Part shown: positions 1-12,300 of the stretch, one piece after another | How the letters are laid out: every line of letters begins with the position of its first letter | Numbering within the stretch: position 1 is the first letter of the stretch | From: Eledone cirrhosa | Taxonomy: Eukaryota > Mollusca > Cephalopoda > Octopoda > Eledonidae | DNA length: 64,000 bases | Direction: 5' to 3' | NCBI GenBank assembly: GCA_964016885.1 | Contig: OZ024758.1 | Location: 39,459,985 to 39,523,984 of the forward strand | Program-made: the position numbers and the translations under genes | Notes under the pieces: generated by a model | What the model was told of the DNA's origin: nothing | What the model saw: only the letters and a program-made list of their open reading frames with translations | The model's database searches: none

Positions 1-108
1 CTTCTGACAGCTAATACCATGAACTTAAATGAATTCTCACCAACAGTGGCGTTCCTTCTGACAGCTAATACCATGAACTTAAATGAATTCTCACCAACAG
101 TGGAGTTA

Positions 109-162
109 CTTCTGACAGCTAATACCATGAACTTAAATGAATTCTCACCAACAGTGGAGTTA
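109..162 (+). repeat. Reference consensus monomer (54 bp)
   Basis: This copy carries the commonest base at each recurrently variable site and serves as the numbering reference (position 1 is the C of CTTCTGACAG). Variable sites are 10 (G/A), 14 (A/G), 25 (T/C), 40 (C/G), 41 (C/T), 46 (G/T/A), 50 (A/C/G), 53 (T/G) and 54 (A/C). The EcoRI site is at monomer positions 31-36 and the CATG at 18-21. The neighbouring copies differ from it at one to three of these sites. Confidence 0.95.
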
Positions 163-324
163 CTTCTGACAGCTAATACCATGAACTTAAATGAATTCTC
201 ACCAACATTGGAGTGACTTCTGACAGCTAATACCATGAACTTAAATGAATTCTCACCAACATTGGGGTTACTTCTGACAGCTAATACCATGAACTTAAAT
301 GAATTCTCACCAACATTGGAGTTA

Positions 325-377
325 CTTCTGACAGCTAATACCATGACTTAAATGAATTCTCACCAACAGTGGAGTTA
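325..377 (+). repeat. 53-bp monomer variant (first example)
   Basis: One A is missing after CATG, giving CATGACTTAA instead of CATGAACTTAA. This is the main length variant and recurs along the window, typically every 4, 5, 6 or 7 monomers (215, 269, 323 or 377 bp) and sometimes in adjacent copies. It shifts both open frames: on plus it gives Met-Thr-stop, on minus it gives Lys-Ser-Trp-Tyr-stop. It is the most useful landmark for recognising higher-order units. Confidence 0.95.
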
Positions 378-1397
378 CTTCTGACAGCTAATACCATCAA
401 CTTAAATGAATTCTCACCAACAGTGGAGTTACTTCTGACAGCTAGTACCATGAACTTAAATGAATTCTCACCAACAGTGGAGTTACTTCTGACAGCTAAT
501 ACCATGAACTTAAATGAATTCTCACCAACATTGGAGTTACTTCTGACAGCTAATACCATGACTTAAATGAATTCTCACCAACAGTGGAGTTACTTCTGAC
601 AGCTAATACCATGAACTTAAATGAATTCTCACCAACATTGGAGTTACTTCTGACAGCTAATACCATGACTTAAATGAATTCTCACCAACAGTGGAGTTAC
701 TTCTGACAGCTAATACCATGAACTTAAATGAATTCTCACCAACATTGGAGTTGCTTCTGACAGCTAGTACCATGAACTTAAATGAATTCTCACTAACAGT
801 GGAGTTACTTCTGACAGCCAATACCATGAACTTAAATGAATTCTCACCAACAGTGGAGTTACTTCTGACAGCTAATACCATGAACTTAAATGAATTCTCA
901 CCAACAGTGGAGTTCCTTCTGACAGCTAATACCATGAACTTAAATGAATTCTCACCAACATTGGAGTTACTTCTGACAGCTAGTACCATGACTTAAATGA
1001 ATTCTCACCAACAATGGAGTTACTTCTGACAGCTAATACCATGACTTAACTGAATTCTCACCAACAGTGGAGTTACTTCTGACAGCTAATACCATGAACT
1101 TAAATGAATTCTCACCAACAGTGGAGTTCCTTCTGACAGCTAATACCATGAACTTAAATGAATTCTCACCAACAGTGGCGTTCCTTCTGACAGCTAATAC
1201 CATGAACTTAAATGAATTCTCACCAACAGTGGAGTTACTTCTGACAGCTAGTACCATGATTTAAATGAATTCTCACCAACATTGGAGTTCCTTCTGACAG
1301 CTAATACCATGAACTTAAATGAATTCTCACCAACATTGGAGTTACTTCTGACAACTAATACCATGACTTAAATGAATTCTCACCAACAGTGGAGTTA

Positions 1398-1452
1398 CTT
1401 CTGACAAACTAATACCATGAACTTAAATGAATTCTCACCAACAGTGGAGTTA
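1398..1452 (+). repeat. 55-bp monomer variant (first example)
   Basis: GACAAACTAAT replaces GACAGCTAAT, adding one base and removing the AluI site AGCT. In this example the preceding monomer is a 53-mer that itself carries GACAACTAAT, so -1 and +1 changes sit about 41 bp apart and restore the 54-bp phase. The same pair recurs, for example near 7.7, 9.15, 11.3, 15.0, 19.8, 28.0 and 40.8 kb. In 39-63 kb the 55-mer also occurs after a normal 54-mer (near 39.45, 41.8, 44.1, 46.5, 51.7, 55.7 and 62.8 kb). Confidence 0.93.
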
Positions 1453-1740
1453 CTTCTGACAGCTAATACCATGAACTTAAATGAATTCTCACCAACATTG
1501 GAGTGACTTCTGACAGCTAATACCATGAACTTAAATGAATTCTCACCAACATTGGGGTTACTTCTGACAGCTAGTACCATGAACTTAAATGAATTCTCAC
1601 CAACAGTGGAGTGACTTCTGACAGCTAATACCATGAACCTAAATGAATTCTCACCAACATTGGAGTGACTTCTGACAGCTAATACCATGAACTTAAATGA
1701 ATTCTCACCAACATTGGAGTGACTTCTGACAGCTAATACC

Positions 1741-2262
1741 ATGAACTTAAATGAATTCTCACCAACAGTGGAGTTACTTCTGACAGCTAGTACCATGAAC
1801 TTAAATGAATTCTCACCAACAGTGGAGTTACTTCTGACAGCTAATACCATGAACTTAAATGAATTCTCAGCAACAGTGGAGTTCCTTCTGACAGCTAATA
1901 CCATGAACTTAAATGAATTCTCACCAACATTGGAGTTACTTCTGACAGCTAGTACCATGAACTTAAATGAATTCTCACCAACAGTGGAGTTACTTCTGAC
2001 AGCTAATACCATGAACTTAAATGAATTCTCACCAACAGTGGCGTTCCTTCTGACAGCTAATACCATGAACTTAAATGAATTCTCACCAACAGTGGAGTTA
2101 CTTCTGACAGCTAATACCATGAACTTAAATGAATTCTCACCAACAGTGGCGTTACTTCTGACAGCTAATACCATGAACTTAAATGAATTCTCACCAACAT
2201 TGGGGTTACTTCTGACAGCTAGTACCATGAACTTAAATGAATTCTCACCAACAGTGGAGTGA
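1741..2262 (+). other. Longest plus-strand open frame, satellite by-product
   Basis: The frame is open for 173 codons with an 18-residue period (MNLNEFSPTVELLLTANT type). It is bounded by GAGTGA monomers, whose TGA is in frame, and the same variant closes this frame hundreds of times in the window. Its ATG overlaps the minus-frame ATG in the CATG tetranucleotide. It shows no sign of being a gene. Confidence 0.85.
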
Positions 2263-3595
2263 CTTCTGACAGCTAATACCATGAACTTAAATGAATTCTC
2301 ACCAACATTGGAGTTACTTCTGACAGCTAATACCATGACTTAAATGAATTCTCACCAACAGTGGAGTTACTTCTGACAGCTAATACCATGAACTTAAATG
2401 AATTCTCACCAACAGTGGAGTTACTTCTGACAGCTAATACCATGAACTTAAATGAATTCTCACCAACAGTGGAGTTACTTCTGACAGCTAATACCATGAA
2501 CTTAAATGAATTCTCACCAACATTGGAGTGACTTCTGACAGCTAATACCATGAACTTAAATGAATTCTCACCAACATTGGGGTTACTTCTGACAGCTAGT
2601 ACCATGAACTTAAATGAATTCTCACCAACAGTGGAGTGACTTCTGACAGCTAATACCATGAACTTAAATGAATTCTCACCAACATTGGAGTGACTTCTGA
2701 CAGCTAATACCATGAACTTAAATGAATTCTCACCAACAGTTGAGTTACTTCTGACAGCTAGTACCATGAACTTAAATGAATTCTCACCAACAGTGGAGTT
2801 ACTTCTGACAGCTAATACCATGAACTTAAATGAATTCTCAGCAACAGTGGAGTTCCTTCTGACAGCTAATACCATGAACTTAAATGAATTCTCACCAACA
2901 TTGGAGTTACTTCTGACAGCTAGTACCATGAACTTAAATGAATTCTCACCAACAGTGGAGTTACTTCTGACAGCTAATACCATGAACTTAAATGAATTCT
3001 CACCAACAGTGGCGTTCCTTCTGACAGCTAATACCATGAACTTAAATGAATTCTCACCAACAGTGGAGTTACTTCTGACAGCTAATACCATGAACTTAAA
3101 TGAATTCTCACCAACAGTGGAGTTACTTCTGACAGCTAATACCATGAACTTAAATGAATTCTCACCAACATTGGAGTGACTTCTGACAGCTAATACCATG
3201 AACTTAAATGAATTCTCACCAACATTGGGGTTACTTCTGACAGCTAATACCATGAACTTAAATGAATTCTCACCAACATTGGAGTTACTTCTGACAGCTA
3301 ATACCATGACTTAAATGAATTCTCACCAACAGTGGAGTTACTTCTGACAGCTAATACCATGAACTTAAATGAATTCTCACCAACAGTCGAGTTACTTCTG
3401 ACAGCTAGTACCATGAACTTAAATGAATTCTCACCAACAGTGGAGTTACTTCTGACAGCTAATACCATGAACTTAAATGAATTCTCACCAACATTGGAGT
3501 TACTTCTGACAGCTAATACCATGACTTAAATGAATTCTCACCAACAGTGGAGTTACTTCTGACAGCTAATACCATGAACTTAAATGAATTATCAC
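2155..3595 (+). repeat. Block B copy 1 (offset 1,994 bp)
   Basis: Variant order matches 4,149-5,589, including the CAACAGTTGAG monomer at about 2,735 (4,729 in copy 2), AGCAACAG at about 2,850 and the 53-mers near 2,338 and 3,309. The offset equals 37 monomers minus 4 bases. Within the block, 2.7-3.07 kb also resembles 1.74-2.1 kb at an offset of 971 bp (18 monomers minus 1), showing an older duplication layer. Confidence 0.82.
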
Positions 3596-3737
3596 CAACA
3601 GTGGAGTTACTTCTGACAGCTAGTACCATGAACTTAAATGAATTCTCACCAACAGTGGAGTTACTTCTGACAGCTAATACCATGAACTTAAATGAATTCT
3701 CACCAACATTGGAGTTACTTCTGACAGCTAATACCAT
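3298..3737 (+). repeat. Four-monomer (215-bp) sub-repeat, two copies
   Basis: Two adjacent groups of three 54-mers plus one 53-mer give a 215-bp period (53-mers near 3,309, 3,524 and 3,739). The same 215-bp spacing recurs at about 12.2-12.4, 15.84-16.06, 20.7-20.9, 28.65-28.87, 30.7-30.9 and 59.4-60.06 kb. The four-mer is therefore a common building block of the larger units. Confidence 0.8.
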
Positions 3738-4148
3738 GACTTAAATGAATTCTCACCAACAGTGGAGTTACTTCTGACAGCTAATACCATGAACTTAAAT
3801 GAATTCTCACCAACATTGGAGTTACTTCTGACAGCTAGTACCATGAACTTAAATGAATTCTCACTAACAGTGGAGTTACTTCTGACAGCCAATACCATGA
3901 ACTTAAATGAATTCTCACCAACATTGGAGTTATTTCTGACAGCTAGTACCATGAACTTAAATGAATTCTCACCAACAGTGGAGTTACTTCTGACAGCTAA
4001 TACCATGAACTTAAATGAATTCTCACCAACAGTGGAGTTACTTCTGACAGCTAATACCATGAACTTAAATGAATTCTCACCAACAGTGGAGTTACTTCTG
4101 ACAGCTAATACCATGAACTTAAATGAATTCTCACCAACATTGAAGTGA

Positions 4149-5589
4149 CTTCTGACAGCTAATACCATGAACTTAAATGAATTCTCACCAACATTGGGGT
4201 TACTTCTGACAGCTAGTACCATGAACTTAAATGAATTCTCACCAACAGTGGAGTGACTTCTGACAGCTAATACCATGAACTTAAATGAATTCTCACCAAC
4301 ATTGGAGTTACTTCTGACAGCTAATACCATGACTTAAATGAATTCTCACCAACAGTGGAGTTACTTCTGACAGCTAATACCATGAACTTAAATGAATTCT
4401 CACCAACAGTGGAGTTACTTCTGACAGCTAATACCATGAACTTAAATGAATTCTCACCAACAGTGGAGTTACTTCTGACAGCTAATACCATGAACTTAAA
4501 TGAATTCTCACCAACATTGGAGTGACTTCTGACAGCTAATACCATGAACTTAAATGAATTCTCACCAACATTGGGGTTACTTCTGACAGCTAGTACCATG
4601 AACTTAAATGAATTCTCACCAACAGTGGAGTGACTTCTGACAGCTAATACCATGAACTTAAATGAATTCTCACCAACATTGGAGTGACTTCTGACAGCTA
4701 ATACCATGAACTTAAATGAATTCTCACCAACAGTTGAGTTACTTCTGACAGCTAGTACCATGAACTTAAATGAATTCTCACCAACAGTGGAGTTACTTCT
4801 GACAGCTAATACCATGAACTTAAATGAATTCTCAGCAACAGTGGAGTTCCTTCTGACAGCTAATACCATGAACTTAAATGAATTCTCACCAACATTGGAG
4901 TTACTTCTGACAGCTAGTACCATGAACTTAAATGAATTCTCACCAATAGTGGAGTTACTTCTGACAGCTAATACCATGAACTTAAATGAATTCTCACCAA
5001 CAGTGGCGTTCCTTCTGACAGCTAATACCATGAACTTAAATGAATTCTCACCAACAGTGGAGTTACTTCTGACAGCTAATACCATGAACTTAAATGAATT
5101 CTCACCAACAGTGGAGTTACTTCTGACAGCTAATACCATGAACTTAAATGAATTCTCACCAACATTGGAGTGACTTCTGACAGCTAATACCATGAACTTA
5201 AATGAATTCTCACCAACATTGGGGTTACTTCTGACAGCTAATACCATGAACTTAAATGAATTCTCACCAACATTGGAGTTACTTCTGACAGCTAATACCA
5301 TGACTTAAATGAATTCTCACCAACAGTGGAGTTACTTCTGACAGCTAATACCATCAACTTAAATGAATTCTCACCAACAGTGGAGTTACTTCTGACAGCT
5401 AGTACCATGAACTTAAATGAATTCTCACCAACAGTGGAGTTACTTCTGACAGCTAATACCATGAACTTAAATGAATTCTCACCAACATTGGAGTTACTTC
5501 TGACAGCTAATACCATGACTTAAATGAATTCTCACCAACAGTGGAGTTACTTCTGACAGCTAATACCATGAACTTAAATGAATTCTCAC
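4149..5589 (+). repeat. Block B copy 2
   Basis: This is the second copy of 2,155-3,595. Private differences include CCAATAGTGG at about 4,944 and CCATCAACTTAA at about 5,353. The latter also occurs at about 402, its block A partner, so the A duplication happened after this change or the two were later homogenised. Confidence 0.82.
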
Positions 5590-7107
5590 CAACATTGGAG
5601 TTACTTCTGACAGCTAATACCATGACTTAAATGAATTCTCACCAACAGTGGAGTTACTTCTGACAGCTAATACCATGAACTTAAATGAATTCTCACCAAC
5701 ATTGGAGTTACTTCTGACAGCTAGTACCATGAACTTAAATGAATTCTCACTAACAGTGGAGTTACTTCTGACAGCCAATACCATGAACTTAAATGAATTC
5801 TCACCAACAGTGGAGTTACTTCTGACAGCTAATACCATGAACTTAAATGAATTCTCACCAACAGTGGAGTTCCTTCTGACAGCTAATACCATGAACTTAA
5901 ATGAATTCTCACCAACATTGGAGTTACTTCTGACAGCTAGTACCATGACTTAAATGAATTCTCACCAACAATGGAGTTACTTCTGACAGCTAATACCATG
6001 ACTTAACTGAATTCTCACCAACAGTGGAGTTACTTCTGACAGCTAATACCATGAACTTAAATGAATTCTCACCAACAGTGGAGTTCCTTCTGACAGCTAA
6101 TACCATGAACTTAAATGAATTCTCACCAACAGTGGCGTTCCTTCTGACAGCTAATACCATGAACTTAAATGAATTCTCACCAACAGTGGAGTTACTTCTG
6201 ACAGCTAGTACCATGATTTAAATGAATTCTCACCAACATTGGAGTTCCTTCTGACAGCTAATACCATGAACTTAAATGAATTCTCACCAACATTGGAGTT
6301 ACTTCTGACAACTAATACCATGACTTAAATGAATTCTCACCAACAGTGGAGTTACTTCTGACAAACTAATACCATGAACTAAAATGAATTCTCACCAACA
6401 GTGGAGTTACTTCTGACAGCTAATACCATGAACTTAAATGAATTCTCACCAACATTGGAGTGACTTCTGACAGCTAATACCATGAACTTAAATGAATTCT
6501 CACCAACATTGGGGTTACTTCTGACAGCTAGTACCATGAACTTAAATGAATTCTCACCAACAGTGGAGTGACTTCTGACAGCTAATACCATGAACCTAAA
6601 TGAATTCTCACCAACATTGGAGTGACTTCTGACAGCTAATACCATGAACTTAAATGAATTCTCACCAACATTGGAGTGACTTCTGACAGCTAATACCATG
6701 AACTTAAATGAATTCTCACCAACAGTGGAGTTACTTCTGACAGCTAGTACCATGAACTTAAATGAATTCTCACCAACAGTGGAGTTACTTCTGACAGCTA
6801 ATACCATGAACTTAAATGAATTCTCAGCAACAGTGGAGTTCCTTCTGACAGCTAATACCATGAACTTAAATGAATTCTCACCAACATTGGAGTTACTTCT
6901 GACAGCTAGTACCATGAACTTAAATGAATTCTCACCAACAGTGGAGTTACTTCTGACAGCTAATACCATGAACTTAAATGAATTCTCACCAACAGTGGCG
7001 TTCCTTCTGACAGCTAATACCATGAACTTAAATGAATTCTCACCAACAGTGGAGTTACTTCTGACAGCTAATACCATGAACTTAAATGAATTCTCACCAA
7101 CAGTGGA
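4958..7107 (+). repeat. Block A copy 2
   Basis: This is the second copy of the 1-2,150 segment. Private changes include CTAAAATG at about 6,378, where copy 1 has CTTAAATG; it puts a stop in the minus frame. Its left part also belongs to block B copy 2, so blocks A and B are interleaved duplications. Confidence 0.85.
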
Positions 7108-7401
7108 GTTACTTCTGACAGCTAATCCCATGAACTTAAATGAATTCTCACGAACATTGGAGTGACTTCTGACAGCTAATACCATGAACTTAAATGAATT
7201 CTCACCAACAGTGGAGTTACTTCTGACAGCTAATACCATGAACTTAAATGAATTCTCACCAACAGTGGAGTTACTTCTGACAGCTAGTACCATGAACTTA
7301 AATGAATTCTCACCAACAGTGGAGTTACTTCTGACAGCTAATACCATGAACTTAAATGAATTCTCACCAACATTGGAGTTACTTCTGACAGCTAATACCA
7401 T
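6379..7401 (-). other. Longest open frame, satellite by-product, not called a gene
   Basis: The minus strand is open for 340 codons as about 19 copies of an 18-residue unit, of the form MVLAVRSNSTVGENSFKF. It stays open because the region has no 53- or 55-mers and GAGTGA variants are not stops on this strand. It ends at a TAG made by one base change (CTTAAATG to CTAAAATG). Comparable frames lie at 1,395-2,336, 2,327-3,307 and 4,321-5,301. There is no domain, signal peptide, intron or flanking promoter, every unit has its own Met, and substitutions are nearly all replacement changes. A translated product cannot be excluded but is not supported. Confidence 0.85.
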
Positions 7402-9300
7402 GACTTAAATGAATTCTCACCAACAGTGGAGTTACTTCTGACAGCTAATACCATGAACTTAAATGAATTCTCACCAACAGTGGAGTTACTTCTGACAGCT
7501 AGTACCATGATTTAAATGAATTCTCACCAACATTGGAGTTCCTTCTGACAGCTAATACCATGAACTTAAATGAATTCTGACCAACAGTGGAGTTCCTTCT
7601 GACAGCTAATACCATGAACTTAAATGAATTCTCACCAACATTGGAGTTACTTCTGACAACTAATACCATGACTTAAATGAATTCTCACCAACAGTGGAGT
7701 TACTTCTGACAAACTAATACCATGAACTTAAATGAATTCTCACCAACAGTGGAGTTACTTCTGACAGCTAATACCATGAACTTAAATGAATTCTCACCAA
7801 CATTGGAGTGACTTCTGACAGCTAATACCATGAACTTAAATGAATTCTCACCAACATTGGGGTTACTTCTGACAGCTAGTACCATGAACTTAAATGAATT
7901 CTCACCAACAGTGGAGTGACTTCTGACAGCTAATACCATGAACCTAAATGAATTCTCACCAACATTGGAGTGACTTCTGACAGCTAATACCATGAACTTA
8001 AATGAATTCTCACCAACAGTGGAGTTACTTCTGACACCTAGTACCATGAACTTAAATGAATTCTCACCAACAGTGGAGTTACTTCTGACAGCTAATACCA
8101 TGAACTTAAATGAATTCTCAGCAACAGTGGAGTTCCTTCTGACAGCTAATACCATGAACTTAAATGAATTCTCACCAACATTGGAGTTACTTCTGACAGC
8201 TAGTACCATGAACTTAAATGAATTCTCACCAACAGTGGAGTTACTTCTGACAGATAATACCATGAACTTAAATGAATTCTCACCAACAGTGGCGTTCCTT
8301 CTGACAGCTAATACCATGAACTTAAATGAATTCTCACCAACAGTGGAGTTACTTCTGACAGCTAGTACCATGACTTAAATGAATTCTCACCAACATTGGA
8401 GTTCCTTCTGACAGCTAATACCATGAACTTAAATGAATTCTCACCAACAGTGGAGTTACTTCTGACAGCTAATACCATGAACTTAAATGAATTCTCACCA
8501 ACAGTGGAGTTACTTCTGACAGCTAATACCATGAACTTAAATGAATTCTCACCAACATTGGAGTGACTTCTGACAGCTAATACCATGAACTTAAATGAAT
8601 TCTCACCAACATTGGGGTTACTTCTGACAGCTAGTACCATGAACTTAAATGAATTCTCACCAACAGTGGAGTGACTTCTGACAGCTAATACCATGAACTT
8701 AAATGAATTCTCACTAACATTGGAGTTACTTCTGACAGCTAATACCATGACTTAAATGAATTATCACCAACAGTGGAGTTACTTCTGACAGCTAATACCA
8801 TGAACTTAAATGAATTCTCACCAACAGTGGAGTTACTTCTGACAGCTAATACCATGAACTTAAATGAATTCTCACCAACATTGGAGTTACTTCTGACAGC
8901 TAGTACCATGACTTAAATGAATTCTCACCAACATTGGAGTTACTTCTGACAGCTAATACCATGACTTAAATGAATTCTCACCAACAGTGGAGTTACTTCT
9001 GACAGCTAATACCATGAACTTAAATGAATTCTCACCAACAGTGGAGTTACTTCTGACAGCTAGTACCATGAACTTAAATGAATTCTCACCAACATTGGAG
9101 TTACTTCTGACAACTAATACCATGACTTAAATGAATTCTCACCAACAGTGGAGTTACTTCTGACAAACTAATACCATGAACTTAAATGAATTCTCACCAA
9201 CAGTGGAGTTACTTCTGACAGCTAGTACCATGAACTTAAATGAATTCTCACCAACATTGGAGTTACTTCTGACAGCTAATACCATGAACTTAAATGAATT
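7180..9300 (+). repeat. Block D copy 1 (tandem, 2,153-bp period)
   Basis: The segment is repeated head to tail at about 9,334-11,428. Shared markers are CATGATTTAAATG at 7,507 (9,661), TTCTGACCAACAG near 7,575 (9,729), GACACCTAGT near 8,033 (10,186), AGCAACAG near 8,120 (10,273) and AATTATCACC near 8,759 (10,912). The period is 40 monomers minus 6-7 bases. The copies differ near 7.69-7.75 kb, where copy 1 has a 55-mer that copy 2 lacks. Confidence 0.82.
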
Positions 9301-12300
9301 CTCACCAACAGTCGAGTTACTTCTGACAGCTAGTACCATGAACTTAAATGAATTCTCACCAACAGTGGAGTTACTTCTGACAGCTAATACCATGAACTTA
9401 AATGAATTCTCACCAACAGTGGAGTTACTTCTGACAGCTAGTACCATGAACTTAAATGAATTCTCACCAACAGTGGAGTTACTTCTGACAGCTAATACCA
9501 TGAACTTAAATGAATTCTCACCAACATTGGAGTTACTTCTGACAGCTAATACCATGACTTAAATGAATTCTCACCAACAGTGGAGTTACTTCTGACAGCT
9601 AATACCATGAACTTAAATGAATTCTCACCAACAGTGGAGTTACTTCTGACAGCTAGTACCATGATTTAAATGAATTCTCACCAACATTGGAGTTCCTTCT
9701 GACAGCTAATACCATGAACTTAAATGAATTCTGACCAACAGTGGAGTTCCTTCTGACAGCTAATACCATGAACTTAAATGAATTCTCACCAACATTGGAG
9801 TTACTTCTGACAACTAATACCATGACTTAAATGAATTCTCACCAACAGTGGAGTGACTTCTGACAGCTAATACCATGAACCTAAATGAATTCTCACCAAC
9901 ATTGGAGTGACTTCTGACAGCTAATACCATGAACTTAAATGAATTCTCACCAACATTGGAGTGACTTCTGACAGCTAATACCATGAACTTAAATGAATTC
10001 TCACCAACATTGGGGTTACTTCTGACAGCTAGTACCATGAACTTAAATGAATTCTCACCAACAGTGGAGTGACTTCTGACAGCTAATACCATGAACCAAA
10101 ATGAATTCTCACCAACATTGGAGTGACTTCTGACAGCTAATACCATGAACTTAAATGAATTCTCACCAACAGTGGAGTTACTTCTGACACCTAGTACCAT
10201 GAACTTAAATGAATTCTCACCAACAGTGGAGTTACTTCTGACAGCTAATACCATGAACTTAAATGAATTCTCAGCAACAGTGGAGTTCCTTCTGACAGCT
10301 AATACCATGAACTTAAATGAATTCTCACCAACATTGGAGTTACTTCTGACAGCTAGTACCATGAACTTAAATGAATTCTCACCAACAGTGGAGTTACTTC
10401 TGACAGCTAATACCATGAACTTAAATGAATTCTCACCAACAGTGGCGTTCCTTCTGACAGCTAATACCATGAACTTAAATGAATTCTCACCAACAGTGGA
10501 GTTACTTCTGACAGCTAGTACCATGACTTAAATGAATTCTCACCAACATTGGAGTTCCTTCTGACAGCTAATACCATGAACTTAAATGAATTCTCACCAA
10601 CAGTGGAGTTACTTCTGACAGCTAATACCATGAACTTAAATGAATTCTCACCAACAGTGGAGTTACTTCTGACAGCTAATACCATGAACTTAAATGAATT
10701 CTCACCAACATTGGAGTGACTTCTGACAGCTAATACCATGAACTTAAATGAATTCTCACCAACATTGGGGTTACTTCTGACAGCTAGTACCATGAACTTA
10801 AATGAATTCTCACCAACAGTGGAGTGACTTCTGACAGCTAATACCATGAACTTAAATGAATTCTCACTAACATTGGAGTTACTTCTGACAGCTAATACCA
10901 TGACTTAAATGAATTATCACCAACAGTGGAGTTACTTCTGACAGCTAATACCATGAACTTAAATGAATTCTCACCAACAGTGGAGTTACTTCTGACAGCT
11001 AATACCATGAACTTAAATGAATTCTCACCAACATTGGAGTTACTTCTGACAGCTAGTACCATGACTTAAATGAATTCTCACCAACATTGGAGTTACTTCT
11101 GACAGCTAATACCATGACTTAAATGAATTCTCACCAACATTGGAGTTACTTCTGACAGCTAATACCATGAACTTAAATGAATTCTCACCAACAGTGGAGT
11201 TACTTCTGACAGCTAGTACCATGAACTTAAATTAATTCTCACCAACATTGGAGTTACTTCTGACAACTAATACCATGACTTAAATGAATTCTCACCAACA
11301 GTGGAGTTACTTCTGACAAACTAATACCATGAACTTAAATGAATTCTCACCAACAGTGGAGTTACTTCTGACAGCTAGTACCATGAACTTAAATGAATTC
11401 TCACCAACATTGGAGTTACTTCTGACAACTAATACCATGACTTAAATGAATTCTCACCAACAGTGGAGTTACTTCTGACAAACTAATACCATGAACTTAA
11501 ATGAATTCTCACCAACAGTGGAGTTACTTCTGACAGCTAGTACCATGAACCTAAATGAATTCTCACCAACAGTGGAGTTACTTCTGACAGCTAATACCAT
11601 GAACTTAAATGAATTCTCAGCAACAGTGGAGTTCCTTCTGACAGCTAATACCATGAACTTAAATGAATTCTCACCAACATTGGAGTTATTTCTCACAGCT
11701 AGTACCATGAACTTAAATGAATTCTCACCAACAGTGGAGTTACTTCTGACAGCTAATACCATGAACTTAAATGAATTCACACCAACAGTGGCGTTCCTTC
11801 TGACAGCTAATACCATGAACTTAAATGAATTCTCACCAACAGTGGAGTTACTTCTGACAGCTAGTACCATGAACTTAAATGAATTCTCACCAACATTGGG
11901 GTTACTTCTGACAGCTAGTACCATGAACTTAAATGAATACTCACCAACAGTGGAGTGACTTCTGACAGCTAATACCATGAACTTAAATGAATTCTCACCA
12001 ACATTGGAGTTACTTCTGACAGCTAATACCATGACTTAAATGAATTCTCACCAACAGTGGAGTTACTTCTGACAGCTAATACCATGAACTTAAATGAATT
12101 CTCACCAACATTGGAGTTACTTCTGACAGCGAGTACCATGACTTAAATGAATTCTCACCAACATTGGAGTTACTTCTGACAGCTAATACCATGACTTAAA
12201 TGAATTCTCACCAACAGTGGAGTTACTTCTGACAGCTAATACCATGAACTTAAATGAATTCTCACCAACAGTGGAGTTACTTCTGACAGCTAGTACCATG

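Larger units (their letters stand above)
1..2150 (+). repeat. Block A copy 1 (offset 4,957 bp)
   Basis: The order of 53-mers, the 53/55 pair near 1.35-1.45 kb and the base variants is repeated at 4,958-7,107. Examples are the 53-mers at about 347, 669 and 1,045 matching those at about 5,304, 5,626 and 6,002. The offset equals 92 monomers minus 11 bases. Similarity breaks near 2,155, where copy 1 reads TTGGGG and copy 2 reads CGAACATTGGAGTGA. Confidence 0.85.

Noticed and set aside
204..320. CCAAT box on the minus strand in ACATTGGAG monomers as an NF-Y site
   Set aside because: The pentamer is present, but the bases before it are C and T where NF-Y prefers purines, and it arises from a single common substitution. 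No promoter context is visible.
1395..7401. Long minus-strand frames (up to 340 codons) as a repetitive secreted or structural protein gene
   Set aside because: The period equals the DNA monomer, Met recurs every 18 codons, the opposite strand is also open, replacement changes dominate, and the frame breaks at each 53- or 55-mer. No signal peptide, domain or gene context is visible.
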